From: Manduca sexta | Lineage: Eukaryota; Arthropoda; Insecta; Lepidoptera; Sphingidae | NCBI RefSeq assembly: GCF_014839805.1 | Contig: NC_051140.1 | Span: forward strand, 10,685,826-10,749,825 | DNA: 64,000 nucleotides | Reading direction: 5' to 3' | Shown here: piece after piece, positions 25,241-38,690 of the stretch | Layout: each line of letters begins with the position of its first letter | How positions within the stretch are numbered: position 1 is the first letter of the stretch | Made by a program: the position numbers and the translations under genes | Notes under the pieces: generated by a model | Seen by the model: only the letters and a program-made list of their open reading frames with translations | Told to the model about the DNA's origin: nothing | Database searches by the model: none

Positions 25241-27099
25241 TTAGGCTATATTATATCGATAAATGTTAATTATTAATGAATTGGTTTGTATTAACTATTC
25301 AGGTAATAAAATGCATTGATATAAGGAAGCAATTAAGTTGATACTTTATTTTTATTATAAAATAATTAAATCGCATAGTAATCATTTAAAAAATATTATG
25401 TTATTTAAATAATTATTTTTCTATGCTTAATTTAACTTGATAACTTAAAACTTATATTGGCAATGATTTATAACGTAAATGTAATAGGAGTGTTGTTCGG
25501 GCCTCTGAAAATCTCACACACATAACAAACGCAACTGCGAACTGTCACTTCACATTAGTTATTAATACATTTTTGTACTTTCTGGCCGAAAGATGTTTTT
25601 TTTAGAAATATGTAATATAATCTGTTTTAATACCCCACGATATGAAGCGTATATACTGAAACACGTAGGTCGATTTTAAAATAACATTTTGAGAAATTTC
25701 ACTGTATCACATAATCTATGTAAACGATAAATATACATATTTTACAACACACGTATAACTAACATAAATGGACATGTCTATACATTCTTGGTACATATGT
25801 GTCTCTGTACATTCTACGTAGAGTATGGAATTTGCGTTCGAATTCGACAAACACACGCGTTAAGTGGGCGGTGTCGGCCTCTCTGGCTTACCACTTAAGG
25901 CGGCCCTAAGCTGCTTAGCTCAAGGTCAAAGCGAGAATTTCTGTTAAACGCTGTATATTGCAGCGGGATGCAGATTCTCAGATAGTTTCGTAATTGCCGA
26001 CGCAATTATTACTACAGTGGTCATTATACAATATCATCGCGTTGGGTTAGGAAAATTGGACAGTAAACGGTGAAGTCTTGAGTTCGATTTCTAGTTTGCA
26101 TTTCTAGTGAAGGATACAACCGAGCGTCCCAGGAGAGCAAAATGCGCCTTTTTGGAAGTAACTAATCATAAAACAATTCAAGTAAAAACTGCAGTTTAAG
26201 ACTGTTATAACGTAACTGTATTTTTTATTATAATTTATTTAATTTTCTTATTTTCATTTTTGCGATGAACGCAGCAAACGCCTTCTAGTGTGCTATCAGG
26301 CCAGAGTGAATGTGACGATTAAAATTTCAAAGACCGCTTGTGTATGCTGTGTAGACCGAAATAACGTACCCTCGCGGTAGATTCACGATGATCTAGTGTG
26401 ACAGTTCATCGGAGTTCTTGTCGTGCAATTTTTAACTTAATTACCGTGCTAATAAGGGTTACGGTGTTGCTAATGGAGTGGAAAACATAACGCGGTAAAC
26501 TTACACGGGACGTGCGTTACTTACGATGCAGGAAGCGAGGGGAGATTCTAGTGTATGTTTGCCGCGTGTCTGACGCGAGATTTGTATCGTATTGTGTATT
26601 TGTTTGTCGCTTTAGATGTCACGTTTATGATTGTGATTGAATGGAGTATTCATGAAGATACGGATGTTACCGGTGGACTGAATGTTTTATTTGTATGCTG
26701 TTATTAATATGGAGTATATAATGAAAAGGGGTCCGTGGAGATAATGTTTTAAGGCTATTGGTCTATGTTTTGCAAGCTAGTGTCAGCTAATACTGTCAAT
26801 CATTCATGACTAATAATGTGGAAAGAATTTTGGGTGAAATGCCGAGTGAAACGTGATTGTAGGGAATTTCAGCGTAGCTAGTGGGTGCTTCCTTTAGTAT
26901 TTTGTAGGATATTGTTACACCTGAGCAGAGCGATGTTTCTGTTATGTAATAGCTCTGATAAAGCAGCCATCATACCGTTAGATTTTTCTTACGTCAAACA
27001 AGTAAAATAGGACCAATTAAGCCACAATAAAATCTTAACCCTCCAATGCGATTGACGTTAAAAATCCGCAACATGTGTTAAACAGTCGCGCTAATCTGC
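25241..27099. other. Gene-free stretch with a nuclear-receptor-type motif
   Basis: No gene is recognised. TCAAGGTCA at 25920-25928 is an exact match to the FTZ-F1/ERR monomer site, within a moderately G+C-rich patch (25840-25990). A single site of this length is weak evidence. Confidence 0.4.
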
Positions 27100-27295
27100 G
27101 ATACTGGAAGGCATTCCTCACCCTCACGGTATCGCGTAATCTTCGTTCCGCGCGTAATGGCGCGAGCGAGTCCCGCGCCATTCCCGCCGCTCGGCTCCAG
27201 CTAGCGCCGGACGTCCGCACGCCACGCCGTTCTATGCCATTCCCCGCCATTCCCCGTCGTTCCCCGCCTCTGCCAACTGTCGCGTGCCATACAAT
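27100..27295. other. CpG-rich island with a 10-bp tandem repeat
   Basis: About 190 bp of strongly G+C- and CpG-rich DNA stands in A+T-rich surroundings. It is open in frames on both strands (27075-27329 and 27035-27304), which follows from its composition. At 27236-27265 the 10-mer gccattcccc occurs twice, followed by gtcgttcccc. It could be a promoter or 5' UTR exon, or a repeat. No protein is recognised. Confidence 0.4.
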
Positions 27296-27299
27296 ACCT

Positions 27300-29160
27300 T
27301 CCAAGGCGTCGACGTTTTGTTTTATTTAATTGAAAATTTTCGTTGTACCGCGCTCTATTGTCTGTGTAAACATTCGGAAGATAAGGTAGACGGGCTTATG
27401 ATTCGGTTCTCGATTTATGAATGGATGGTAATTATTAGTGCTTGTCATATTTTGATATCAAGTTCACAGTTAGGGGAGCCTTTTAGGAGGGTTATAACTT
27501 ATAAAAGTTTTCATGTGCGGACTACGTGGCATGAACTAGTCAGCAAGTAACAACAAGAGTACTGAATACTGTATTAGAATCCAGTATAAACAAAATATTT
27601 TACCTTTAGCCAATGAGGAATAATCTTTCAAGGTGTTTGTTGTATTATAGCTTTTTATGATATTTTGAGTATAGTTAGATGCCATTCTACGCAAAAACTA
27701 AGTATAGCTTTTCTGAGGTAATTATCCAAACCTAAACAAAAATATACCTTCACTAACACAATAACAGGGCTAAACCTTAGAGCCAGGGCTTAAAATGCTA
27801 GCGTATCAAATGTAATAGAAGCAGGGCAGCCGGCGCAGCCGTAACTGTCGTCAGTCTGTGGTCAGTTAACAGGGTGTTGCTATCATCGCGTAGCGTTGCA
27901 GATGACAACGGTCCGTGTCACTAGATTTAGCGGGTTTTAATACGAAAAGGAGAACAAATTGGTGTCTTAAAGCTGTAGAGATAAGTATTAAATTCTTTTA
28001 AAAATATATTTGTGGGAGCTCTAAAGTATGCTTATCAGTATCATAAATGCTTTATCACAGAAATTATGTATTAAGGTACAGTAGTACAGTTAGAGTTAAA
28101 TGCAATCGAAAAACAGAATTTCAATAGTTTTATTAATATTCTGTATTGTCATAATTGCCTGTATTGTGACAGTGAATCAATGGAATGAACTCGTGACATA
28201 CCTAATCCGCTCAAGGAATATAGGTGATAGATTTGTTTGAACTAATATTAATCGTTTCCATCTATATAAAAGAAAATCCTTGTGAAAGTATGATGTACTA
28301 TATTGGCTATAAGTTACATTCTATTGTTATCTAATGTAAATAATATTACAATTACGTGTTCAACTAACCTTGCCTTGGACTGCCTGCTAATACTGATTAC
28401 AATGAAATGCTTATTAATAATTGTGGTATGCATTTTATTATTCTAGATTTTGTACCTATAAGTATAAACTTTTCATGTATTATTTATTAGTAAAAAATTG
28501 GCTCAGTTCGTAATTTCACATTATTAAATTAAATAAAAGCTTACTGATCATTTCTTTAGAGTTAGTATATTTTGTTTTTATATGAACCTATAATAGTTTT
28601 TCAATACACTATTATGAGCTTTGATTTTTATTGTTACCTAATTTACTATTTGCTTCAGAAAAGTAGGATCGTTCAATAACTTTAATGCCAAACATCGATT
28701 CAAGACGAACGGAATTTCACAGTAAAGTTTAGACTATCTTTAACAATGTTAAATTGGTATTGATGGCCACAATGGATTCGTGTTAAATGTTTCAACTGAT
28801 TGAGTATTGAAATCGATGTTTTGAATATGTAAATCAGACGGATGTTGTCGATATAAACATTCGTTATTGCGTAATAACCGGATCGTATTGTTTAATCGAT
28901 TTCCAGGTAAAATGCGTCAACACCAACGTCAGAGGCTAATCTTAAATACAATTGTAGTATCTGAATTTAAGAGTGCTGATTACTCGTTTCGACAGATCCG
29001 ATACAAAAATCGTGATTAAAAAATAAAGGCGATTCGATTTGGTGCGCTTCTGTTCTGGTCTTACAAAATAATGCCTTTTCTATCAGATAGTGATAATATT
29101 GGAACAGTCGGTCCATTCATATTCTTCCACATTTTTTTTTAGTTTTATAGAAATACTGTC
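27300..29160. other. Gene-free stretch
   Basis: No gene or clear transposon is recognised. A moderately G+C-rich patch at about 27825-27945 contains a repeated gcagccg motif. Confidence 0.45.
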
Positions 29161-29335
29161 TTGGTTGTGACTCCGCTTGCGTGAAGAAGTTTTTCTGGGA
29201 TAAAAGTCCCACTTAATATTTTCAGTAGCACTCAGGAATAATGGAGCTTCCTATTAGTAAAAAATCAATAAAAAAAACCTAATCGGTGTAGTAGTTACTG
29301 AGATTAGTTTTCAAACAAACTCTTCAGCCATGTCT
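29161..29335 (-). mobile_element. Helitron-like repeat, reverse orientation, degraded
   Basis: The + strand reads gactccgcttgcgtgaag, then ttttctgggataaaagt, then cactcaggaataatg, then taatcggtgtagtagtt and caaacaaactcttcagc. In that order these are the landmarks of a very common lepidopteran short repeat read from its 3' end. The stretch therefore lies on the minus strand relative to 25031-25240. Termini are too decayed to show the hairpin or CTRR clearly. Confidence 0.55.
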
Positions 29336-29344
29336 TCAGCTTGA

Positions 29345-29716
29345 TATATTCGTATAAGGCGGCTACCAGCCGTCGCTTGTTACTTACAACGTAGCGTTCT
29401 AGGCCATCGGTTGCTTATCAACCGGCGACACGCGGCCGCTAGGGGATTTGACGCGGAGATGCACGCCTATTATACACTATACGCGCTGTCTGGCCATAGG
29501 TTAAGCGAAGATTTTTCACGCATCGCTTGGCACGATACACAAAATGATAGTCTATATAGGCTCCTACAGAAGCGGTTTATTCTCGTCGAGCGTAGTTCTA
29601 GGGAAATAGCTTATAGAGACTCGTACGACTATTTACAATGGGGAATAGGGAAATGTATTTATTCCAAAGAGGTCAGAAAATGTCAGATGAAATTTTTATC
29701 CTTTAAAAAAATCTGA
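29345..29716 (+). other. Unexplained open reading frame, 123 codons without a stop
   Basis: The frame is open from just after a TGA at 29342-29344 to the stop at 29714-29716. It has no ATG near its start: the first possible initiators are a TTG at 29411 and an ATG at about 29459. The predicted product is rich in Arg and charged residues in its middle (for example RFILVERSSREIAYRD) and has no motif I recognise. The first 150 nt are G+C-rich and include a hairpin cggttg/caaccg at 29408-29424. It directly abuts a Helitron-like fragment, so it may be part of a larger mobile element or a captured gene fragment. Function unknown. Confidence 0.3.
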
Positions 29717-31500
29717 AAATGATGCAAGGTTTGGAATATAATATTTTATATACATATTTCGCGTAAAAAGTAACTAAATTAATATTTAAAATAAATTAAT
29801 GGTGCATTGTTCGCAATTCAATATAATCTTAGAAAAAACAAATGAGGAGGATTTGTTAGATAACAAATCTAGTTTTTCAGTTAAGCTCCACTCTAGGTCA
29901 ATAACACGTCCATCCTAAATCTATTCATCACAGATAAATAAGTTTGGAATTAATTTTCAATTATAACAATATTCTCGAAATGCAAAATAACAAGTAATTA
30001 AAACGTCACTCATCAAAATGAAAAGGGGCCTATAGCGAGAACACTGACATTGATGGAGGATTCTGATATAACTAAATTAATTTACAGAGTTATTCAACGG
30101 TTTTATAACTTAAATATAAAAATTCAAACAGAAACCATTGTGTTATAAAATAAATATTAAATTGATTTGTATTGATTTGTATTTGTACTATTATCACTAC
30201 GATTCATCCTAGAATATGTTTATAGAATCAATTATATTTCAGCAATAATGTCACCATGTGGTTTGAGAGCTTTCGACTTAGCGCTCACAAATCAGATCCT
30301 GGTTATTCGTAATCGAATAACAACTCACTGGGTGATCTGACCAAGGATCTTAACGTAGAGCACACAGTTCCGACTTCCTAGCACACGTAGCTTCGAACAG
30401 GCACGTCCAATATTTATAAGCAATCATGTAGTCTATGCCCGCGGACTGGGTATCGTCGAGTCATACTTTATTAATTTTTGTTGCAAAACAAATCTGAAAA
30501 CAATTTTTACTTAAACTTTTATGGACAAGTAGGTATGTAGTAGATTTATTTTTAAATAGAACACTATTTATTATTATAAACCTATGTGCCTGGATTCAAA
30601 GTTGAAAAGTTAATATATTTAAGATCCGTTCATTATATTCAAAGTTCGTCGCAAGTCAGTGCAAAAGTAAGGCATCGCTGAGACTTAATATTGAACTAGA
30701 TTTTCAGCCGGCTCATGCCGAACCAATACGGGTTGAGCCTCACTACTTATCTGATGTCGATTCAAGGACTTATACTTCCAACCCTGTATGGCAGATGTGA
30801 GTCTATTGGCTATTGAATTTTATTTAAATTAGATTCAAGTGAAACTTAGGTTATATTTGTCTTACTGATATTTTTTTATTTAAATAAATATATTTGTACG
30901 TCTTCGTATGTATGTATGTATATGTGCAGCTGATTGGAGGAGTATTTATGAATCAGACGTACGGATACTTTGTCTCATAATTTACGCGCATAAAAATCCT
31001 ATTTCCTAAAATACCGTATTCCACTTAAAACTGTTGAAATCGATTCTCAATTAACGCAGGCACAGATGTATTTCGGTGGGACGCAATCGTAAACTAATTT
31101 TTGTCTACAATTCCAGTCTCGTTCCGAACCTGCGCCGTTTTAATGTACGAAGCAGACCGGGCCGTAACTAAAGTAATATTACATTCTCTGTATCGTGTGC
31201 AATTGCAGTTTCACTGTAAACATGCTGCTAGTTAAACTTGACTCGGTCGATGACTGATGCAATGTGGGATTTCAGAGCAGTCACGATTACCGAAAATGTG
31301 ATTCGCCGCTCGCATTCACTGTGCCGTCGTGAACTGAGTAGCTATATATTGCTGTTTTTTAAGAGCACGGAAACCTGACTACTGCAATTCACTGCAAATG
31401 GAGCGGCATCCTGATAGAGTATCGCATGACGAGAGGAATATCCCTTGATAGTCCATATATGCCAGCCAGTTCAAAACCAGATATTCACAATATAATATCT
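29717..31500. other. Gene-free stretch
   Basis: No gene is recognised. It contains a short (tatg)n microsatellite at 30906-30924. An acceptor-like site near 31118 precedes a short G+C-rich segment but has no paired donor. Confidence 0.45.
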
Positions 31501-31716
31501 GCTAGTGGAAGGATATATTTTATATCCGCCCGGATAGTAACCACCGTACACAAGATGTTAAAACTCACCATGGTGGCCCTCGTCATATCAGCTTGTGTAT
31601 ATCAACAGGCCGGCATTATTGTGTCGACTGCCAAGGGGTAATCATCTCTCGTCAGTTGATATTTTATTGGACTCCGCTCCATTTGCCACTAGGTGCAGTC
31701 ACTATGTTGTGCACGT
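31501..31716 (-). repeat. Interspersed repeat family D, copy 1
   Basis: The reverse complement of this stretch aligns with 50017-50245 and 56064-56310. Shared blocks are cactgcacctgatggtaag (partial here), gactgacgagagatgatta, gcagtcgacacaat, gccggc, atatacacaagctgat, cttgtgtacggtggt, atccgggcggatataaaa and tatatcct. Class is unknown. An A-rich run follows the right end here, and T-rich runs precede the other two copies, which would fit a retroposon whose 3' tail lies on the gtgcactag side. It carries no coding capacity. Confidence 0.8.
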
Positions 31717-34700
31717 ATACAAAAATAATGGGTGTTGCCTATTATATTCATGCATACAATATTCGATAGCTAGGATAGTTGTATTTTGGCACGTGAGCAT
31801 GTAACTCGTAGGGGTTCGCGTGATCGGGCGCCATACTTGGCTACACGACGCCCTGACGGTCATTCCGCTGTTTGCACAAGCATAATATCTTACATGTTGT
31901 GTTACCAAATTCCCAGAGGTAAAAGTTGAGGCTCCAGTTTCGTCCCGGGAGTCTGAATTATGAACTAACTTGTTCAAGATTGAAAACTGTAACTTTCAAC
32001 AATGGCAAGTTAGTTTCGGCAGTAGTTACGCTCTCTTCGTGAGGTAATAAGCTACATTTTTCTCTGTTCTCCTGGGAAATTATGTTAGCTATTCGGATAG
32101 GCGGGTTTTTATTGTGTATTTTCAATCTGGACGTTACGTTTGTGATCAACTAAATGATATCTCAATGCAGATAATTTATGGTGTGCATGTTAATTTAGTA
32201 AAAGAAAATCTTGTTCTATTGTATAAGGTGGGGTAAATGTCATAAATACATAAAGACAGATGATTATTAAAGATAAAGTGCCAAACGACGATCATTATTA
32301 TCTCATAACTTATACTTTAATTATACGTTCAGCGATTGAGTCTCATTGTGAACCATTGTGTTGTTAAGAATATGCCTATATAACATCTTATACTATTATG
32401 TTTAATATTTGAAAAGTTATGAATTTTTATAGTAACCCCTATTAAAAATATTAATGAGTACCATTTTGTCGTAAAACAAAAACAATTTTAAAACAGAAGA
32501 TTAATAAAGTTTCATTTTGTTTACAGGTAATTAGAACGAGTCCAGGTGTGAACAGTAACCATTTTATAGTCACAATAAAACAGAGTGGTTTGATTAATCA
32601 TACTCTACCGGCTACGACGAAATTCTCTCATACAAAACGAAGATCCATAATTCATTGTGAACTTAATATGAACCTCAATCTATTATCTCTTAAACGATTT
32701 CGCATCGAATGAATATTCATTTAAGAGTAATACCATCCCAAAATGGCATTAGGAGGAAAAAATACGATCCATCCGCGGAACGGGGAAACTCATTTAAATT
32801 TTTGATTGTGAAGGAAAGCGGGAGGAGTACTTCTAAATAGGACCGTAATCGAAAGGTCAATAAGTTGATTTTCTTTGACAATACGTAAAACATGATCCAG
32901 ACGTTTGAAAAAATAGGAAATATTTATTCCGAATTAGTTTTAGTTTGAAATATTTTAGAACTTGGAATTAGATATTTAAATATCCACTATCTCTAAATTC
33001 GTACCCTTTTTATTAATACATCTACTATGCATCAATATTGAAAAAATAATGCTTACGATATTGATTTATTTATTTAATTCGTTTCATATTTATCTAGTTT
33101 CGAAGGTAATTTCCATAAAACTATCATCAATTTCAAGGTTTTCTCTGTTTTCTTTTAATATAATAATCCTTTTAAAATATAAATGATAAATATCAACAGC
33201 TACCGTTGTTAAAACTGTGTCCATAAGCAAAGGTATTAAAAGAGTTCCCATATTTGCCGATGTTTCGTATAGCATTTATTTACGCAAAACTTTGTGGTCG
33301 CGTCTCGCCGCAATCCACCCCCGGGTTATTTTACCTAATAGCTTTATCGTGTTTGTATTTAATTCTTATTTCACGTGTCTTTGGAGTGAGTGTTTAATTT
33401 TTATTATTAGGGTTCTGTAGTGAGTAATAAAAATGCTTTTAATATGGATTTCGTTGATTGTTTTATTGTTAGTTTGCAGTAATTTAAGCTGGTAAACAAA
33501 ATTTGTATGAACTTTATAGTAGTATAGTGTATCATTTTCGTGTTTTTTAGTAGTAGAATAGTCGAGAAGCAAAAATGTATGTATTATAAAATTATCGTTT
33601 TAATAAAAAAGCGACACGTGATCGACATAAAATCATTATAATTTTCAATTTTTTTATGGTATAATTTAAGACAAAAATATAATATATCCAGCCCTATTCT
33701 TTAAATGTAATTACAATTCCCAATCAATTGTCCTGAAAAAGTTTCAGTGACATAACTTGACACTATCAAAAAATGCTACAATCATTTGTCCAGTTTTTTA
33801 AATAAATTCACTCTCGCCTCTATAAAATACTAGTTGATAGCGGTGCTGAATTCATTTATCTCACACTACAACATCAGACAGCGTAGAATCGTCTGCACAC
33901 GTCGACGGCTACAAGACGAATGACCGAGTTCAGCGCAAAAAGGTCTGTACGTAGTCATTAGCGGGTAGATTGTTACGAGGGAAAGTTTCTGTGGACTGAG
34001 CATTCTTCATATCGCGGCCCATTGCTCTGTTTAGGGTTCCGTACTGTAACGACTGGTCCCTTTCATTATCTCCCTTTGTGACTCATTCGCAACTATCTTT
34101 GATATTAAAACCGCAATAAGCCCCCCAGAATTGAATTTGTGACCATTTATAAAACGCTTACACAGTTGACGTGTCTTTTGAAATGTGATGTAATAAAAGG
34201 GACGGGGTTTATCTCCGTTACGTGACCGTGTATTTTTTAGATGCGAGGTTGAATTATTACCGAGTGACGGGTAATACGGGTTGAAAAGATTTGATGTAAC
34301 AATGAAATTCACGTAAATCTTTTTGACTGGAACGTCATTAAAAGTTCATTTACGGTAATCGCGGCAGTCACGCAGCGCTTGGTTGTGATCGCACTGATTT
34401 GATTGTGATTTAATTTGCGGTTTATTTCCATGTTTTTATAAGAATGTGTAAATATCGATAGGTAGGCAAATAGAATACGGATGGCGTGTGCGCAAATGCT
34501 AGGGGTTTGTAACTGAGGTCAGCGCTGTGCGACTGATTGCTGGAAAATGTCATTGGATGCGATCCTGTTTGTCACACAAGGATTGGTTGATTAGCTTCGC
34601 GATTGGATAATGATTTCGGTGCTGTCCTGTACAGCAAATCCTTTACTATCAATTCTATGCGCGCGCAGTCCTGCGCATCTACGCTGTACGATTTTGTTAC

Positions 34701-36495
34701 ATAATTATACGAGTTTTGTAACGTACCCATAGCTAGTAGTAGTTTTAACTATTTAGTCTTTGACATTGCAAATGGTTTGTACTTAAGCCTCAACTATATC
34801 ATTAAATCAGACATTTTCTATACAATTGTGTAGCTAAAGTTTCAATGTTTCGTTAAAGTTTTGACTGCAATTCGCCGTAAGACTGATGTCAATTTTAAGG
34901 TTATATAGTGCCGACGGAACGTGCGTTAATCTGCTGAATTATATTTCATTTATTATAATTATTTTTTTTTACTTCATTTGCACACAACATAAACTACTTA
35001 CCGAATTATTACTCTATATATTTTGCATTCCACGTGTTATGGTTATACGTGACGATTGTATTGTAGTTATGATCGTAATAAAGCATCATATGCACCAGAC
35101 GAGGAGATACGACAGTGGAGAGGAAATAATAATTTTCCAATTGATGGTGTAGGTATTATGTCGACCGGACGTTGGGAATTTCAAATGATTCTCATTGTAA
35201 CATGCATTAAGAAGTATTGGATAATACCTACAATTCACCATCCATCATGTTTGTCTACAAAACGGATGCTTTGAAATTGTGTCACAGGCACGCGAGCCTT
35301 CGCACCACCAGTGCAGTGTTGAGTCAATAATTTTATGTGAACAACCATCTGCTGTGTTGTAGCGACTAGCTGTACTTACTGAATGTATAAAATTTAACGC
35401 GAAGTGACGTTTCAGATCGCGCCACTCAATTTTTGCAAGTTCCCAATAAATTTCCAATGTGTCGAATGCTCAGAAAAGGGGAAAAAGGTTCTGACCACTT
35501 AAAGAAAATCACATAATTGAAGAACAGTAAACGGTGCGTAAAGTGGGGGCGACCCTCGGAAATAATTCTCGAGTTGTCGGAGACGTGCCTTTTGCCGGAT
35601 GTCAGAGGACGGCCATCGGTCATACATCATGCGAGATTCGGGCGTCGTGCATGAAAAATGATTCCAACCCGCCATTAAATATAATTTTACATGTATTTTT
35701 GTATCTTTGTTTCGAACGATAATGGGCCAGTAATGCGCTGAAAAGATTGATGAGTGTGCGAAAGCGAATATGAGTTGCGTTGATAGGAATTGTTATGGAG
35801 CTATTAGCATATCATGATGTGATCACGGATCATCTTATAAGTTCCATTAAAGGGTTTTCTTCCTCGTAGGGATACGTGGTGGTAACTTATTGCCACCGCT
35901 ACCGCCATCGTCCATGAACAGTACATACCCATAATAGTAGAACAATCGTAAGGGCGTAGTCAACCTTTTAGGAAAGGCGGTTTTATTATTTGTGTAAAGC
36001 CTTTACTTCACTCCGCTTTCGGCTGGCCGACTTTCTCGTAGTATAGAAAAATTGACAAGAACATAATTCTAATACAAATTATACAAATCATTATTTATTT
36101 AATTGCTCCTTTTTTATAATAAATATTTATGTATATTGAAGATAAAAATACATAAATCCTTCGAATATTTTGGTATGATTCGCAATATTATTTTTATCTC
36201 CAGAATAAACTCGCGTTACATGACACAGTAATTTAATATTAGTTATATTGGATGTAAGCTCGTAGTTCCCAAATTCTTCGGTTAAGAGATATGAAAAGGT
36301 TATTTAATTTCGATGATAAGAATGTAGGTGCTTTGTTACCTTTATAAAAGAATATTTGTGCTCCTATATTTTATATCGAACCGAACTATAATAAGAAAAG
36401 CGGTTGCCAAATATTTCAGACGGCTAGATTGTCGGAAAGTACTCCTTTAAGTAATGTCATGACTATCTTTTTCGTGTAGGAGGCACGTAGGTATA
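31717..36495. other. Gene-free stretch with a TATA-like site and a small repeat relic
   Basis: No gene is recognised. It contains tataaaata at 33821 followed at 33 nt by an Initiator-like TTCATTT (33851-33857), a gggttccgta repeat relic at 34031-34050, and G+C-richer patches at 34500-34690 and 35530-35650 that I cannot assign. Confidence 0.4.
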
Positions 36496-36765
36496 AATCC
36501 TATATAATAATAATAATATCAGCCATGTATTATATACTTGCCCACTGCTGAGCACGGGCCTTCTCTGCTACTGAGAGGGATTAGGCCTTAGTCCACCACG
36601 CTGGCCTAGTGCGGATTGGTAGACTTCACACACCTTCGAATAAAATAATTCACAAAGAATACACAGATGATTTTAATGCGCCCTTGGGATTTGAACCTGC
36701 GGACATTCGTCTTGGCAGTCCGTTCCACACCCAACTAGGCTATCGCCGCTCTTTAATCCTATATA
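36496..36765 (-). mobile_element. SINE family C with target-site duplications
   Basis: This is a tRNA-derived SINE on the minus strand, body 36507-36754. Read on the minus strand, it starts agcggcgatagcctagttgg with an A box (36731-36742), then a B box ggttcaaatcc (36687-36697), an unrelated body, the conserved block gcactaggccagcgtggtgg, gtgctcagcagtgggcaag, and an (ATT)n tail. Flanking 11-bp direct repeats aatcctatata at 36496-36506 and 36755-36765 support retroposition. The central body is shorter than in the 56639 copy: the segment around the aaaacatcg landmark is missing, so this is an internally deleted or variant copy. Confidence 0.9.
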
Positions 36766-38540
36766 CCTATCATGTATCAAAACCCCTGTATCAAAAGTTT
36801 TCAACGCTATCTCAGTTTTGTAGTGTTTGAGTCAAACATTCACGATGTTATAGGTTTTTAAGTTTAGTATTGCCATTGATAAGTATTCAGTTAAATTTGT
36901 GACATGTTTATAAAATGTCAGACATTATCTAGATTCAGTCAAATTCTTACTCTGTAATCAGTTCGGAAAGCAATTTCCACTAAAGAAGAACGGAAAGAAA
37001 ACTTTTGTGTTGCTCTTTTCAAAATCACTTCATAGGTATAATGTAGGTACAGTGTATAGAAAAAATACCTTGAGCAACACATGCATTTTTAAAGCAGGTG
37101 TCCTCAAATATTTCCGAAAGACTAAAGTGCTATTGTGGGTGCTTCATGCTCGCGCAATCTTTAAATATATGCATCATATCTTTGGCCACGAAATGATTGC
37201 GCTTGCGTCTTCAATCTAGAACGATATCACGTGAACATCTTGAGCTGACTGATAAGTGTCCTTTTAATAGCGTAATAGAACTTCCCGAGGTCGAATCCAT
37301 TGCTTCAATTGAACATTTAGTATCTATTAGCTAACTCGCGTCTCACTCTAGAATATTCCATTTTTTATTCAACCTCGTCGGTTTGGTAAAATATTTTCCT
37401 ATATTAATTGGGATGTTGCGGAAATTTCCTTGGTAAATAATGTAGCTTAATTGGAAACCTTATTCGGGATTGATTTTTGATTGTATCTCGTTTGGAACTC
37501 ATCAAAATATTATTATAATTTTTTTAACCTCTACGTTTTGATGTATTTAATTTTATTACGTGGCTATTAAGACACAAAAAACATCTTTCACTTAAATCGG
37601 ATTAATGTTTTTTTGTGTTCCTTAAGTTATTGGTTTTACGTTATAAAGTTAAATTATATTAATTACCTTTAAGAGGAAACCTAAGTCAAGTCGTAGACAT
37701 CCTATGATTGACGATACTAGTAGCAGTATTTGTTATTTCTTAGTGTATTACTTAATGTATAACAACTTTGTCTATAGATTTGTCGACATTGATAGAAGTT
37801 ATATATTTCAAACTGCGTTCAGTGTTAATCCCATCAATTAAAATCCAATCGTCGATCTACGAGAAACATGATTTGATAATTTTATTACCAACACATCTGA
37901 GATTGATAAATATTATTAGACTTATTAGACTTAAAATTATATTCGGAATAAATTTTTTATCAAAAAATATTATTTTAAATGTGTTTCTGCAATGAAATTT
38001 ACGCCGTTGAATTTCTATTATTTGCTGCAGGTTGCTTTATAACATGCGAATAATTTACGCTGTTCGCATGTCTCAGTTGAGACAGCAAGAATTTGTGTTA
38101 GTTTTTAAATTTTAACACATAGTCTCGAGGTTTGGATATTGAGACCAATGTGCGATGGTACCAGTAGTCTTGCATCTGATCACACCATTGGATTAAGAAT
38201 GAGAGTGCTAGTGGCGCGTTTATCCCAGCTTTCAGTACTAAGAAGTTAGCTTTTGTACTTGTGGTGGTGGTGGGTACCGGACACAACTTATAGGTACTAC
38301 ATAAAAATATTCATAAAGGCACTCTAATCGTTCTAATGATAATTAGATTTTACATAAATATGGAAAGCCAGCAGGAATCAGGTGCTATGGAACCATCACT
38401 ACTGTTTTGTATTTTCAATTCATAATACAAATGAAAATAGACAGTATATTGTGTTCAATGAAGTTGTAGTGCTCCGGCGAATGTTATCCAAAAGGTATTT
38501 CCACTTAGTGATTGTAAAGGAATTGACAAATCATATTGTA
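36766..38540. other. Gene-free A+T-rich stretch
   Basis: No gene or repeat is recognised. The open frame 37768-37995 is Ile/Leu-rich because of A+T content and shows no domain. Confidence 0.45.
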
Positions 38541-38690
38541 TTCCCACAAGGTGGACGGACGACTTGGTTAAGGTCGCAGGAAGTCGCTGGATGCAAGCCG
38601 CTTCCAACAGGTCGACGTGGAGATCCTTGGGGTAGGCCTATGTTCAGCAGTGGACTTCCTGTGGCTGAGATGATGATGATGATTGTAGGG
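38541..38690 (+). mobile_element. RTE-type LINE 3' end (extreme 5' truncation)
   Basis: From 38552 to 38668 the frame encodes the typical C-terminus of lepidopteran RTE ORF2: WTDDLVKVAGSRWMQ, then RSTWRSLG, an in-frame TAG at 38633-38635, then AYVQQWTSCG and the terminal TGA at 38666-38668. The natural 3' end of (TGA)n repeats follows directly (38669-38683). Everything upstream in ORF2 is missing. RTE elements encode an APE-type endonuclease and reverse transcriptase and end in short microsatellite tails; this copy is a dead tail. Confidence 0.88.

Noticed and set aside
14866..34526. Shared 15-mer agcgctgacctcagt at 14866 and, inverted, at 34512
   Set aside because: A few exact 15-mer matches are expected by chance across a 64-kb window compared with itself on both strands, and the flanks do not align.
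37768..37995. Nuclear copy of mitochondrial DNA
   Set aside because: The Ile/Leu-rich product looked mitochondrial at first, but no mitochondrial protein motif or gene order can be recognised. A+T content explains it.
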